Below, piece after piece: positions 40,059 through 50,175 of a stretch of 64,000 bases of DNA; within the stretch, counting starts at the first letter, position 1, and the number at the start of each line of letters is the position of its first letter. A model generated the notes under the pieces. That model had not been told where the DNA came from. It searched no databases and saw nothing but the letters and a program-made list of their open reading frames with translations. A program made the translations under genes and the position numbers. This DNA is from Shinella sp. WSJ-2 (GTDB lineage Bacteria; Pseudomonadota; Alphaproteobacteria; Rhizobiales; Rhizobiaceae). The DNA is taken from NCBI RefSeq assembly GCF_003432075.1, contig NZ_QWBU01000002.1:620001-684000 (forward strand), read 5' to 3'.

Positions 40059-40092
40059 GGAGATTGTGCGTTGATATTCCCCATATTGTTCC

Positions 40093-40104
40093 CAAAGCGT
40101 TTTG
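40093..40104. promoter_or_regulatory. Candidate AglR operator 2
   Basis: CAAAGCGTTTTG, one mismatch from a perfect palindrome. Its centre is 45 bases from operator 1, about four helical turns. Confidence 0.6.
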
Positions 40105-40255
40105 ACATCTAACATCAGCAATTCCTTCAGGAAAAGCGGATTTGGTCATTTTGCGGCGCAAAACTACGCTGCACTGCGTCAGAAACGTCGTTTTTGTTTG
40201 AAATGATTTGGGGGTACTTGACGAGGGTGAGGGGGAAATGGGATGAAAGGAAATC

Positions 40256-40267
40256 CAAAGCGCTTTG
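40256..40267. promoter_or_regulatory. Candidate AglR operator 3
   Basis: CAAAGCGCTTTG, a perfect 12-bp palindrome, 65 bases before the aglE start codon and 163 bases from operator 2. A downstream operator could block RNA polymerase or support looping. It lies inside a possible N-terminal extension of aglE, which argues for the GTG start at 40333. Confidence 0.75.
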
Positions 40268-40332
40268 AATTTTGGGGTATTTTAGAGGATGCCTGCCCTG
40301 GGAGGGCGGGTTTGCTATGGGAGGCAAATCAC

Positions 40333-41691
40333 GTGAAAAAGACATTGCTGATGACGGCTGCGCTGGCACTTCTGATGGCTGGCGGCGCTGCTGCTGCCGA
40401 CTTGAAGTTCAAGCCCGGCGAAGATTCGAAATTCAACTGGCAGAGCTTCGAAGACTTCAAGAAGGGTCATGACCTCAAGGGCCAGACCTTGACCATCTTC
40501 GGCCCCTGGCGCGGCGAAGACGAAGCGCTCTTCAAGAATGTCTATGCCTATTTCGTCGAAGCGACGGGCGTCGACCTGAAGTACTCCTCCTCGGAAAACT
40601 ACGAACAGCAGATCGTCATCGACACCCAGGCCGGCAGCCCGCCTGATGTCGCCATCCTCCCGCAGCCAGGCCTGATCGCCGACCTCGCGTCCAAGGGTTA
40701 CCTGACGCCGCTCGGCGAGGAGACCCAGAAGTGGCTTCTCGACAACTACGCCGCCGGCCAGTCCTGGGTCGATCTCTCGACCTATAAGGGCAAGGATGGC
40801 ACGGCCGCGCTCTATGCCTTCCCCTACAAGATCGATGTGAAGTCGCTCGTCTGGTACGTGCCTGAGAACTTCGAAGACGCCGGCTACGAAGTGCCGAAGA
40901 CTATGGAAGACCTGAAGGCGCTGACGGAGAAGATCGTCGCCGATGGCGGCACGCCGTGGTGCATCGGCCTCGGTTCGGGCGGCGCCACCGGCTGGCCGGC
41001 GACCGACTGGGTCGAAGACCTGATGCTGCGCACGGCCTCTCCCGAAACCTACGACAAGTGGGTGAAGAATGAGATCCCGTTCACCGACGCCTCCGTCGTC
41101 GGCGCGCTGGATGAATTCGGCTGGTTCGCCAAGAACGACAAGTTCGTCGATGGCGGTGCGGCTGCCGTTGCCTCCACCGACTTCCGCGACAGCCCGAAGG
41201 GCCTCTTCGCGTCGCCGCCGAAGTGCTACCTGCACCACCAGGCATCCTTCATCCCGTCCTTCTTCCCGGAAGGCACGGTCGTCGGTGAGGACGCGGACTT
41301 CTTCTACATGCCGCCCTATGCCAGCAAGCCGGAACTCGGCAACCCGGTTCTCGGTGCCGGCACGCTTGCCATGATCACCAAGGACACGCCGGCCTCGCGC
41401 GCTTTCATCGAATTCCTGAAGACGCCGATCGCCCATGAAGTCTGGATGGCGCAGACAAGCTTCCTGACGCCCTACAAGAGCGCCAACAAGGAAGCCTATG
41501 CCAATGGTCCGATGAAGAAGCAGGGTGAAATCCTGCTGAATTCCACGACCTTCCGCTTTGACGGTTCCGACCTGATGCCGGGCAAGATCGGCGCGGGCGC
41601 GTTCTGGACGGGCATGGTCGACTTCGTCGGCGGCAAGTCCGCGGCTGATGTCGCCGCCGGCGTCCAGAAGGCCTGGGACGCCATCAAGTAA
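40333..41691 (+). CDS. aglE: Alpha-glucoside ABC transporter, substrate-binding protein
   Basis: 452 residues from GTG 40333 (SD GGGAGG upstream). A signal peptide (about 1-20, KKTLLMTAALALLMAGGAAAADL) starts here, whereas the longer in-frame reading from 40243 would place 30 non-signal residues in front. The body is a family 1 solute-binding protein (TLTIFGPWRGEDEALFKNVYAYF; IDTQAGSPPDVAILPQPGLIADLASKGYL). It captures alpha-glucosides in the periplasm for AglF/AglG/AglK. A hairpin follows before aglF. Confidence 0.95.
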   Translation: MKKTLLMTAALALLMAGGAAAADLKFKPGEDSKFNWQSFEDFKKGHDLKGQTLTIFGPWRGEDEALFKNVYAYFVEATGVDLKYSSSENYEQQIVIDTQAGSPPDVAILPQPGLIADLASKGYLTPLGEETQKWLLDNYAAGQSWVDLSTYKGKDGTAALYAFPYKIDVKSLVWYVPENFEDAGYEVPKTMEDLKALTEKIVADGGTPWCIGLGSGGATGWPATDWVEDLMLRTASPETYDKWVKNEIPFTDASVVGALDEFGWFAKNDKFVDGGAAAVASTDFRDSPKGLFASPPKCYLHHQASFIPSFFPEGTVVGEDADFFYMPPYASKPELGNPVLGAGTLAMITKDTPASRAFIEFLKTPIAHEVWMAQTSFLTPYKSANKEAYANGPMKKQGEILLNSTTFRFDGSDLMPGKIGAGAFWTGMVDFVGGKSAADVAAGVQKAWDAIK

Positions 41692-41701
41692 CATCCTGGC
41701 G

Positions 41702-41730
41702 AACCGGCGGGTCCTTGCCCGCCGGTTTTC
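41702..41730 (+). terminator. Intra-operon hairpin between aglE and aglF
   Basis: A 10-bp perfect stem AACCGGCGGG / CCCGCCGGTT, loop 6, then TTC. It lies 10 bases after the aglE stop. Such hairpins commonly make more binding protein than permease by partial termination or 3'-end protection. Confidence 0.7.
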
Positions 41731-41854
41731 CCAAGCATGCCAACATGCAGCGGACCATGCGGTGCAAGCCGCGTGAGCGCCCCTTGTGCCTCTCAGGGTC
41801 CGGTTTGCGTGTGGAGAAGAGCGTCAGGGGATGCATTCCTGGGGAGGAACTGCC

Positions 41855-42862
41855 ATGCAGCAATTGTTATTCGCCATTATGACGATGGTGGGGGGCGTGC
41901 TCGCCTGCGCCGCCTATTTCTTCGGAACGAACTGGCTGCTCGACAGGATTTTCCCCTCCAAGGGGCTGACGGGCGCGCAGGCATCGCAGAACCTGCGCAT
42001 CACCAATGCCATCAGGCCCTGGCTGTTCATGGCGCCGGCGCTGTTCGCGCTCGCCATCTACTTGGTCTATCCGGTTTTCGAATCCGTCCGGCTCGCCTTC
42101 CATGACCGATCCGGCCAGCAATTCGTCGGCTTGAGCAATTTCGTCTGGATGTTCAACGACGGCGAGTTCCGCCAGTCGATCTTCAACAATTTCCTCTGGC
42201 TCCTCGTCGTGCCGGCGCTTTCCACCTTCTTCGGCCTTGTAATTGCGGCGCTGACCGATCGCATCTGGTGGGGTAATATCGCAAAGACGCTGATCTTCAT
42301 GCCGATGGCGATCTCCTTCGTCGGCGCCGCCGTCATCTGGAAATTCGTCTACGACTACCGCTCGGAAGGTTCCGAGCAGATCGGCATCCTCAATGCCATC
42401 GTCGTCGCGTTTGGCGGCCAGCCCGAAGCGTGGATGACCATTCCCTTCTGGAACAACTTCTTCCTCATGGTCATCCTGATCTGGATCCAGACCGGCTTCG
42501 CCATGGTCATCCTGTCGGCGGCGCTGCGCGGCATTCCCGAGGAAACCATCGAGGCGGCGGTCATCGACGGCGCGAACGGAATGCAGATATTTTTCAAGAT
42601 CATGGTGCCGCAGATCTGGGGCACGATCGCCGTGGTCTGGACGACGATCACCATCCTCGTCCTCAAGGTCTTCGACATCGTGCTCGCCATGACCAACGGG
42701 CAATGGCAGACGCAGGTTCTGGCGAACCTGATGTTCGACTGGATGTTCCGCGGCGGCGGCGATTTCGGGCGCGGCGCGTCCATCGCCGTCGTCATCATGA
42801 TCCTGGTCATCCCGATCATGATCTGGAACATCCGCAACGCCACCAAGGAAATGGAGCGCTGA
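41855..42862 (+). CDS. aglF: Alpha-glucoside ABC transporter permease
   Basis: 335 residues from ATG 41855, preceded by GGGGAGGAA; the reading from 41786 lacks a ribosome-binding site. Membrane helices include an N-terminal one (3-27), PWLFMAPALFALAIYLVYP and four later ones. The EAA-type loop AALRGIPEETIEAAVIDGANGMQIFFKIMVPQIWGTI contacts AglK. It is a MalF-type inner membrane permease and ends 1 base before aglG. Confidence 0.94.
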   Translation: MQQLLFAIMTMVGGVLACAAYFFGTNWLLDRIFPSKGLTGAQASQNLRITNAIRPWLFMAPALFALAIYLVYPVFESVRLAFHDRSGQQFVGLSNFVWMFNDGEFRQSIFNNFLWLLVVPALSTFFGLVIAALTDRIWWGNIAKTLIFMPMAISFVGAAVIWKFVYDYRSEGSEQIGILNAIVVAFGGQPEAWMTIPFWNNFFLMVILIWIQTGFAMVILSAALRGIPEETIEAAVIDGANGMQIFFKIMVPQIWGTIAVVWTTITILVLKVFDIVLAMTNGQWQTQVLANLMFDWMFRGGGDFGRGASIAVVIMILVIPIMIWNIRNATKEMER

Positions 42863-42863
42863 G

Positions 42864-44009
42864 ATGATTGCTTCCGCCCGTTCGCCGCTCATCATCGTCG
42901 TCCATATTTCCGTCCTGCTGCTCGTCGCGCTCTGGACGCTGCCGACCGCCGGCCTCCTGATCTCGTCGCTGCGTGACAAGGACCAGCTCGCCGTCTCCGG
43001 CTGGTGGACGGCCCTTTCCACCTCCTCGCAGAACCTCACCGGCCGCGCCGCTTCGCCCGAAGCGCAGGTCGAGAAGGACGGCAAGTTCGTCATCGAGGGC
43101 AAGCTCCTCGAAGGCGACACTGCCAAGATCTCGGCCTTCGGCGTGCGCCCTTTGCAGCCGTCCGCCTTCGAAGCCGGCAAGCCCGCCGATCTGGGCGACG
43201 GCCAGACATTGACCGTCAACGAGGACGGCAGCTACCAGATCGTCTCGCCGACCAAGATGGAAGGCACGCGCGGCCAGCGCATCTTCTACACGGCGTCCGT
43301 GCCGCCGCGCTTCACGCTCGACAATTATCGTGAAGTGCTGAATGCCGCCGGCATCGGCTCGTCCTTCATCAACTCGCTGACGGTGGCGATCCCCTCGACG
43401 ATCATCCCGATCCTCGTTGCCGCCTTCTGCGCCTATGCGCTGGCCTGGATGCCGTTCCCCGGCCGGGCGATCCTGATCGCCGTCATCGTCGGCCTGCTCG
43501 TCGTGCCGCTGCAAATGTCGCTGATCCCGCTCCTGAAGCTCTATAACGGCGTCGGCGCGTTCTTCGGCGTGCCTGCGAAAACCTATGTCGGCATCTGGCT
43601 CGCCCATATGGGCTTCGGCTTGCCGCTCGCGGTCTATCTGCTGCGCAACTACATGGCCGGCCTGCCGCGCGAAATCCTGGAATCCGCCCGCGTCGATGGC
43701 GCCAGCGATTTCGATATCTTCGTGAAGATCATCCTGCCGCTCTCCTTCCCGGCACTTGCCTCGTTCTCCATCTTCCAGTTCCTGTGGACCTGGAACGACC
43801 TGCTCGTCGCCATGGTCTTCCTTGGCACGGGTAATGACGAGCTGGTGCTGACCGGACGCCTGGTGAACCTGCTCGGTTCGCGCGGCGGCAACTGGGAAAT
43901 CCTCACGGCCTCTGCCTTCATCACCATCATCGTGCCCCTCATCGTGTTCTTCAGCCTGCAGCGCTATCTCGTGCGCGGCCTGCTGTCGGGTTCGGTCAAG
44001 GGCGGCTGA
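42864..44009 (+). CDS. aglG: Alpha-glucoside ABC transporter permease
   Basis: 381 residues. After the first membrane helix (about 5-30) comes a roughly 120-residue soluble insert (about 38-150) typical of AglG/MalG-like permeases. Helices then follow with INSLTVAIPSTIIPILVAAFCAYALAW and the EAA loop NYMAGLPREILESARVDGASDFDIFVKIILPLSFPAL. It pairs with AglF in the membrane. Confidence 0.94.
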   Translation: MIASARSPLIIVVHISVLLLVALWTLPTAGLLISSLRDKDQLAVSGWWTALSTSSQNLTGRAASPEAQVEKDGKFVIEGKLLEGDTAKISAFGVRPLQPSAFEAGKPADLGDGQTLTVNEDGSYQIVSPTKMEGTRGQRIFYTASVPPRFTLDNYREVLNAAGIGSSFINSLTVAIPSTIIPILVAAFCAYALAWMPFPGRAILIAVIVGLLVVPLQMSLIPLLKLYNGVGAFFGVPAKTYVGIWLAHMGFGLPLAVYLLRNYMAGLPREILESARVDGASDFDIFVKIILPLSFPALASFSIFQFLWTWNDLLVAMVFLGTGNDELVLTGRLVNLLGSRGGNWEILTASAFITIIVPLIVFFSLQRYLVRGLLSGSVKGG

Positions 44010-44037
44010 TGCCTTTCAGATAATAGGACATGCAAGA

Positions 44038-45693
44038 ATGACGACGACGTCGGATTCCACCCTTCTCATCCCGGACAAGGACTGGTGGCGTGGCGCGGTG
44101 ATCTACCAGATCTATCCGCGCTCGTTCCAGGACACGAATGGCGACGGGATCGGCGACCTCAAGGGCATCACCGAGCGGCTTGCCCATGTCGCCTCGCTGG
44201 GCGCGGATGCGATCTGGATTTCGCCGTTCTTCACCTCACCGATGAAGGATTTCGGCTACGACGTCTCGGATTACCAGGATGTAGACCCGATCTTCGGGGA
44301 GCTAGCCGATTTCGACGCGCTGATCGCCGAGGCGCATCGTCTCAACATCCGCGTCATGATCGACCTCGTCCTGTCGCACACCTCCGACAAACATCCGTGG
44401 TTCGTCGAAAGCCGCTCGCGCCGCACCAATCCCAAGGCGGACTGGTATGTCTGGGCGGATTCGAAGCCCGATGGCACGCCGCCGAACAACTGGCTGTCGA
44501 TCTTCGGCGGCTCCGCCTGGCAGTGGGACCCGACGCGCCTGCAATATTACATGCACAACTTTCTGACCTCGCAGCCGGACTTGAACCTGCACAATCCCGA
44601 GGTTCAGGACGCGCTGCTCTCGGTCGCCCGCTTCTGGCTGGAGCGCGGCGTCGACGGCTTCCGCCTCGATACGATCAACTTCTACTTCCACGACAAGGAG
44701 CTGCGCGACAACCCGTCGCTCGCCCCCGAGCGGCGCAACGCGCAGACGGCGCCGGCCGTGAACCCCTATAACTACCAGGAACATATCTACGACAAGAACC
44801 AGCCGGAGAACCTGGAATTCCTGAAGCGCTTTCGCGCCGTGATGGAAGAGTTTCCGGCAATCGCCGCCGTGGGCGAGGTGGGCGACAGCCAGCGCGGTCT
44901 GGAGATCGCCGGCGAATACACCTCCGGCGGCGACAAGATGCACATGTGCTACGCCTTCGAATTCCTGGCGCCCGACCCGCTGACGCCGGCCTTCGTTGCC
45001 GATACCCAGCGCGCGCTGGAAAAGGCAGCACCCGAAGGCTGGGTCTGCTGGGCCTTCTCCAACCATGACGTGATGCGCCATGTCACCCGCTGGGGTAATG
45101 CCGTCACCGACCATGAGGCGCATGCAAAGCTGCTCGCCAGCCTCCTGATGTCGCTGCGCGGTTCCGTCTGCATCTATCAGGGCGAGGAACTGGCGCTGCC
45201 GGAGGCCGAGCTCGCCTATGAGGATCTGCAGGATCCCTATGGCATCCAGTTCTGGCCGGATTTCAAGGGTCGCGACGGCTGCCGCACGCCCATGGTCTGG
45301 GAAAGCGACAAGCAATCCGGCGGCTTTAGCCAGGGCAAGCCGTGGCTGCCCGTCCCGGACGTCCATCTCGAGCGCGCCGTCAGCGTGCAGGAGGGCGACG
45401 ACGCCTCGGTTCTCGCGCATTACCGCCGCTTCCTCGCCTTCCGCAAGGAGCACGTGGCGCTGGTCAAGGGTGAGATCGACTTCCAGTCGGCCGAAGGTGC
45501 CATCCTTTCTTTCGTGCGCACGCACGGCAACGAGAAGGTCTTCTGCGCCTTCAACATGAGCCCGATCGCCCGCCTCGCCGATCTTCCGGCAGGCCAGCTG
45601 GAGGTGCTGGAAGGCCATGGCTTCGGCAGCATCATGCATGAGGAAAATATCGAACTTCCGGCCTGGAGCGGGTTCTTCGCCCGCTTTGCTTGA
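44038..45693 (+). CDS. aglA: Alpha-glucosidase (GH13)
   Basis: 551 residues, no signal peptide, so cytoplasmic. GH13 motifs: WWRGAVIYQIYPRSFQDTNGDGIGDLKGI at the start and MIDLVLSHTSDKHPWF. GVDGFRLDTINF carries the nucleophile Asp (about 210), AVGEVGD the acid/base Glu (about 280) and FSNHDVMRH the third Asp (about 343). It hydrolyses alpha-glucosides imported by AglEFGK. Family members may instead be oligo-1,6-glucosidase-like; the operon supports alpha-glucosidase. Confidence 0.95.
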   Translation: MTTTSDSTLLIPDKDWWRGAVIYQIYPRSFQDTNGDGIGDLKGITERLAHVASLGADAIWISPFFTSPMKDFGYDVSDYQDVDPIFGELADFDALIAEAHRLNIRVMIDLVLSHTSDKHPWFVESRSRRTNPKADWYVWADSKPDGTPPNNWLSIFGGSAWQWDPTRLQYYMHNFLTSQPDLNLHNPEVQDALLSVARFWLERGVDGFRLDTINFYFHDKELRDNPSLAPERRNAQTAPAVNPYNYQEHIYDKNQPENLEFLKRFRAVMEEFPAIAAVGEVGDSQRGLEIAGEYTSGGDKMHMCYAFEFLAPDPLTPAFVADTQRALEKAAPEGWVCWAFSNHDVMRHVTRWGNAVTDHEAHAKLLASLLMSLRGSVCIYQGEELALPEAELAYEDLQDPYGIQFWPDFKGRDGCRTPMVWESDKQSGGFSQGKPWLPVPDVHLERAVSVQEGDDASVLAHYRRFLAFRKEHVALVKGEIDFQSAEGAILSFVRTHGNEKVFCAFNMSPIARLADLPAGQLEVLEGHGFGSIMHEENIELPAWSGFFARFA

Positions 45694-45723
45694 TCGGTCA
45701 AAAACTATTGGGGAGGTAAGAGC

Positions 45724-46815
<1,092 letters not shown>

Positions 46816-46827
46816 TTCTTCGCCCGG

Positions 46828-46850
46828 GCGGCAGGATTTCGACCTGCCGC
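46828..46850 (+). terminator. Hairpin after aglK
   Basis: Perfect 8-bp stem GCGGCAGG / CCTGCCGC, loop 7, thirteen bases after the stop. No T-run, so termination is uncertain. Confidence 0.45.
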
Positions 46851-46920
46851 TCAACCCGATATTAAGCCTTGTTGCCTAGGCTTTCCCCCGGAAAATCGAG
46901 AATGCCGGGGGCAGGCAACA

Positions 46921-47331
46921 ATGGGCATGGGTCAGACACCGCGCAACAACTACCTCAACAAGGAAGAGTCCTTCATGTACGACCGGGAAAAGAGTTTCCC
47001 GATGGAGGATACCTGTAACGAGGCGCGCATCGAATTCACCGAGAACGGCGGCCTCGTCAATCTCGTCTCCCGCCGTGGTCTGATCGTCAAGCTCTCGCGC
47101 AGCGGCGCCGTCATCACCATGACGACGAAGTTCCAGCTGCCGCGCAACTTCTATCTCGACATCGTCAGCGCCCGCCTGCCGATGATCGGCTGCCTGACGC
47201 AGCGCGTTTATCCCAACGATGTCGTCGAGGCCCGCTTCCTGCGCCTGCTCTCCGACAAGGACCTGCAGCGCATCTTCGTCTATTCGACGCACCGCAACCA
47301 CCAGAACCGGACGCTGGATATTTACAGCTGA
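46921..47331 (+). CDS. Small PilZ-like protein
   Basis: 136 residues from ATG 46921; a second in-frame ATG at 46975 has the better ribosome-binding site (AAGGAAGAG) and would give 118 residues (MYDREKSFPMED). The body is beta-rich with LVNLVSRRGLIVKLSRSGAVITMTTKFQLPRNFYLDIVSARLPMIGCLTQRVYPNDVVEARFLRLL. The order of strands resembles a PilZ domain, but the RxxxR motif for c-di-GMP is not clear. If PilZ-like, it may not bind the nucleotide. Monocistronic between agl and edd. Confidence 0.75.
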   Translation: MGMGQTPRNNYLNKEESFMYDREKSFPMEDTCNEARIEFTENGGLVNLVSRRGLIVKLSRSGAVITMTTKFQLPRNFYLDIVSARLPMIGCLTQRVYPNDVVEARFLRLLSDKDLQRIFVYSTHRNHQNRTLDIYS

Positions 47332-47335
47332 TACG

Positions 47336-47364
47336 AAAAGAGGTTCGAAACGCCTCTCTTTTTC
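47336..47364 (+). terminator. Terminator after the PilZ-like gene
   Basis: AAAAGAGG, 9-base loop, CCTCTCTTTTT with a two-base bulge, then CTCTC. It starts 4 bases after the stop codon. Confidence 0.55.
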
Positions 47365-47403
47365 TCTCTGCCGTCACCCGAACTTGGCACGGCCTGTCCC
47401 GTC

Positions 47404-47483
47404 ATGCTTCGGCTTGACCCGAGCATCCATCCACCCTGCAGGCCCGACTTGCATCTGTGGATCCTCGGTTCAAGGCCGAGGAT
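47404..47483. repeat. Rhizobial intergenic palindromic element
   Basis: Two hairpins in a row: ATGCTTCGG-CTTGAC-CCGAGCAT (47404-47426, one bulge) and ATCCTCGG-TTCAAGG-CCGAGGAT (47461-47483, perfect 8-bp stem). The form (gtcatgctYggcttgacccgagcatcc ... ggatcctcggttcaa) is that of short mosaic repeats scattered between genes in rhizobial genomes. No coding function is expected. It fills the gap between the PilZ-like gene and edd. Confidence 0.7.
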
Positions 47484-47526
47484 GATGTTGCGTGTGTGGT
47501 GCTGGGTTGCCCAAATCACACGCCAC

Positions 47527-49347
47527 TCACGCGAACAGCACACTTGCGCCGTGATCCGCTGGACCTGCAATGGCGCGGAAGGCGGCGAAGAGCTCGCGGC
47601 CCATGCCGAACTCATTGCCCGAGAGATCGGCCGAGGCCTGCGGGCGCGCGGCGAATTCGGCAGCATCCACCAGAACCTCGATCGTGCCATGGGTGGCGTC
47701 CAGACGGATCATGTCGCCGTTCTGGATGCGGCCGATCGGGCCGTTGTCGACGGCTTCGGGCGTTACATGAATGGCGGCCGGCACCTTGCCGGAAGCGCCG
47801 GACATGCGGCCGTCGGTGAGCAGCGCCACGCGCTGGCCGCGATCCTGCAAGATGCCGAGCACGGTGGTCAGCTTGTGCAGTTCCGGCATGCCGTTCGATT
47901 TCGGCCCCTGGAAGCGCACGACGGCGATGAAATCGCCGGTCAGTTCGCCAGCCTTGAAGGCAGCATTGAGCTCCAGCTGGTCGTGAAACACCTTGGCCGG
48001 GGCCTCGATGACATGGCGCTCCGGCTTGACGGCGGAGATCTTGATGACCGCCTTGCCGATATTGCCGCTCAACATCTTCAGGCCGCCGGTCGGCTGGAAG
48101 GGCGTCTCGATATTGGCGAGCACCTTCGGGTCGTGGCTGACCTTCGGCGACGGCTCGCGCACCACCGCGCCGTTCTCGCCGAGCCGGGCATCGACCGTGT
48201 AGGCCTTGAGGCCCTGGCCATAGACCGTGCGCACGTCGTCATGCAGCATGCCGGTCTTGAGCAGTTCTTGAATAAGGAAGCCCATGCCGCCGGCCGCGTG
48301 GAAATGGTTCACATCGGCAAGGCCGTTCGGATAGACGCGGGCGAGCAAGGGCACGATGTCGGACAGTTCGGAAATATCCTGCCAGGTCAGAACGATACCG
48401 GCGGCGCGCGCCATGGCGATGAGATGCAGCGTGTGGTTGGTCGAACCACCCGTGGCATGCAGGCCGACGACGCCGTTGACGACGGAACGTTCATCGATCA
48501 TCTCGCCAGCCGGCGTGAATTCGTTGCCCTGCGCGGTAATCGCCAGTGCCCGCTTGGCGGCTTCCCTGGTCAGCGCGTCTCGCAGCGGCGTGCCGGGATT
48601 GATGAAGGAGGCACCGGGCATGTGGAAGCCCATGATCTCCATCAGCATCTGGTTGGAGTTCGCCGTGCCGTAGAAGGTGCAGGTGCCGGGTCCATGATAG
48701 GACTTGGACTCGGCTTCGAGCAGCTCCGCGCGGCCGACCTTGCCCTCGGCGAAGAGTTGGCGCACGCGCGCCTTCTCGTCGTTCGGCAGGCCAGAGGTCA
48801 TCGGGCCGGCGGGGATGAAGACGGCCGGCAGGTGGCCGAAGGTCAAGGCGGCAATCGTAAGCCCGGGGACGATCTTGTCGCAGACGCCGAGATAGACGAC
48901 CGAATCGAACATGTTGTGCGACAGGCCGACGCCGGCCGCCATGGCGATCAGGTCGCGCGAGAACAGCGACAGTTCCATGCCCGGCTGGCCCTGGGTGACG
49001 CCGTCGCACATGGCCGGCACACCGCCCGCCACCTGCGCCACGCCGCCGGCTTCTCGCGCGGCATCGCGGATGAGGGCCGGATAGGTCTCGAACGGCTGAT
49101 GGGCCGAGAGCATGTCGTTATAGGAGGTGATGATGCCGAGGTTCGGGACGCGATCGCCGGCGAGCGCGTCTTTCTCGGCGGGGGAACAGACCGCGAAGCC
49201 GTGCGCAAGGTTCCCGCAGGAAAGGATCGAGCGGTGCACACCCTTGGAGATGGCAGCACGGACGCGGCCGAGATAGGGCTCGCGATGCGGCTTGGAGCGT
49301 TCGACGATACGGGCGGTGATGGCTTCGATGCGTTTATCGGCGGACAT
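47527..49347 (-). CDS. edd: 6-Phosphogluconate dehydratase
   Basis: 606 residues from ATG 49347, the usual Edd length; an in-frame extension to 49431 is not supported. Motifs of the IlvD/Edd family: [56 protein letters not shown] and [22 protein letters not shown] hold the Cys that bind the Fe-S cluster. [23 protein letters not shown] is near the end. It makes 2-keto-3-deoxy-6-phosphogluconate in the Entner-Doudoroff pathway. It follows pgl with a 120-base gap; eda is not in the window. Confidence 0.96.
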   Translation of the reverse strand: MSADKRIEAITARIVERSKPHREPYLGRVRAAISKGVHRSILSCGNLAHGFAVCSPAEKDALAGDRVPNLGIITSYNDMLSAHQPFETYPALIRDAAREAGGVAQVAGGVPAMCDGVTQGQPGMELSLFSRDLIAMAAGVGLSHNMFDSVVYLGVCDKIVPGLTIAALTFGHLPAVFIPAGPMTSGLPNDEKARVRQLFAEGKVGRAELLEAESKSYHGPGTCTFYGTANSNQMLMEIMGFHMPGASFINPGTPLRDALTREAAKRALAITAQGNEFTPAGEMIDERSVVNGVVGLHATGGSTNHTLHLIAMARAAGIVLTWQDISELSDIVPLLARVYPNGLADVNHFHAAGGMGFLIQELLKTGMLHDDVRTVYGQGLKAYTVDARLGENGAVVREPSPKVSHDPKVLANIETPFQPTGGLKMLSGNIGKAVIKISAVKPERHVIEAPAKVFHDQLELNAAFKAGELTGDFIAVVRFQGPKSNGMPELHKLTTVLGILQDRGQRVALLTDGRMSGASGKVPAAIHVTPEAVDNGPIGRIQNGDMIRLDATHGTIEVLVDAAEFAARPQASADLSGNEFGMGRELFAAFRAIAGPADHGASVLFA

Positions 49348-49467
49348 GGGAGCTATCCTGACTTCCTCGATTGCATTTGACACGGCAAAGCGAGCGGGAG
49401 TGCTGCGCCATCCGCGGGTAAACGGCGCCACGCGCCGGGCATGTTCGGCTTCAGCCGGCTGAGTGCT

Positions 49468-50166
49468 CTAGGGCGCCCAGTAGATATCGACCGGCGTCGC
49501 CGCGCGCCGGAGAATGGCGCGGATCGGCATGTCGGTTTCGGGGCCGTCCGCTTCCGCAGCGGCCAGCACGTCTTTCTTGCCCTGACCTTCGATATGCAGC
49601 GCCAGAAGGCGGGCATCCTGAAGGCTGGTGAAGGTGAAGGTAAGGCGGGTTTCACCGGCACCCTCAGCTTCCATGGTGACCACGCCGCGTGGCGTCTCAG
49701 CCGAGATGGCTTCGGCGAGATTGTTGCCGCCGGGGAAGAACGACGCCGTATGACCATCCGTTCCCATGCCGAGAATGGCGACGTCGAACGGCACGCCAAG
49801 CGAAACGGCATCGGCAGACACGATTTTTGCCGCCTCTTCCGGACTGCCGGCTTCCCGGTAGAGCGGAAGAAAGCCCGCGGCCTTCGCCTTGTCCTGCAAC
49901 AGGTTGTCGGCAACCAGCTGATGGTTGGAGCGCGGGTTATCCGCCGGAACGAAACGCTCGTCGACGAGCGTCACCGTCACCTTGGACCAATCAATATCAC
50001 GGTTGGACAGTGCCTTGAAGAAAGCCTTTGGAGTCGAGCCGCCGGAGACCGCGATGGTCGCCTTGCCGCGGGCCGCGATCGCGTCGGCAAGCGCGGCGGC
50101 AACCGTGTCCGCCAGACCCTCGGCCAGATCGGCGCCGTTGTTGAATTCGTGCAATCTCGCGCTCAT
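49468..50166 (-). CDS. pgl: 6-Phosphogluconolactonase
   Basis: 232 residues. AARGKATIAVSGGSTPKAFFKALSNRDIDWSKVTVTLVDERFVPADNPRSNHQLV and FDVAILGMGTDGHTASFFPGG are the glucosamine-6-phosphate isomerase/6PGL signatures. It hydrolyses the lactone made by Zwf to 6-phosphogluconate. It starts 9 bases after the zwf stop. Confidence 0.95.
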   Translation of the reverse strand: MSARLHEFNNGADLAEGLADTVAAALADAIAARGKATIAVSGGSTPKAFFKALSNRDIDWSKVTVTLVDERFVPADNPRSNHQLVADNLLQDKAKAAGFLPLYREAGSPEEAAKIVSADAVSLGVPFDVAILGMGTDGHTASFFPGGNNLAEAISAETPRGVVTMEAEGAGETRLTFTFTSLQDARLLALHIEGQGKKDVLAAAEADGPETDMPIRAILRRAATPVDIYWAP

Positions 50167-50175
50167 CGCAATTCC

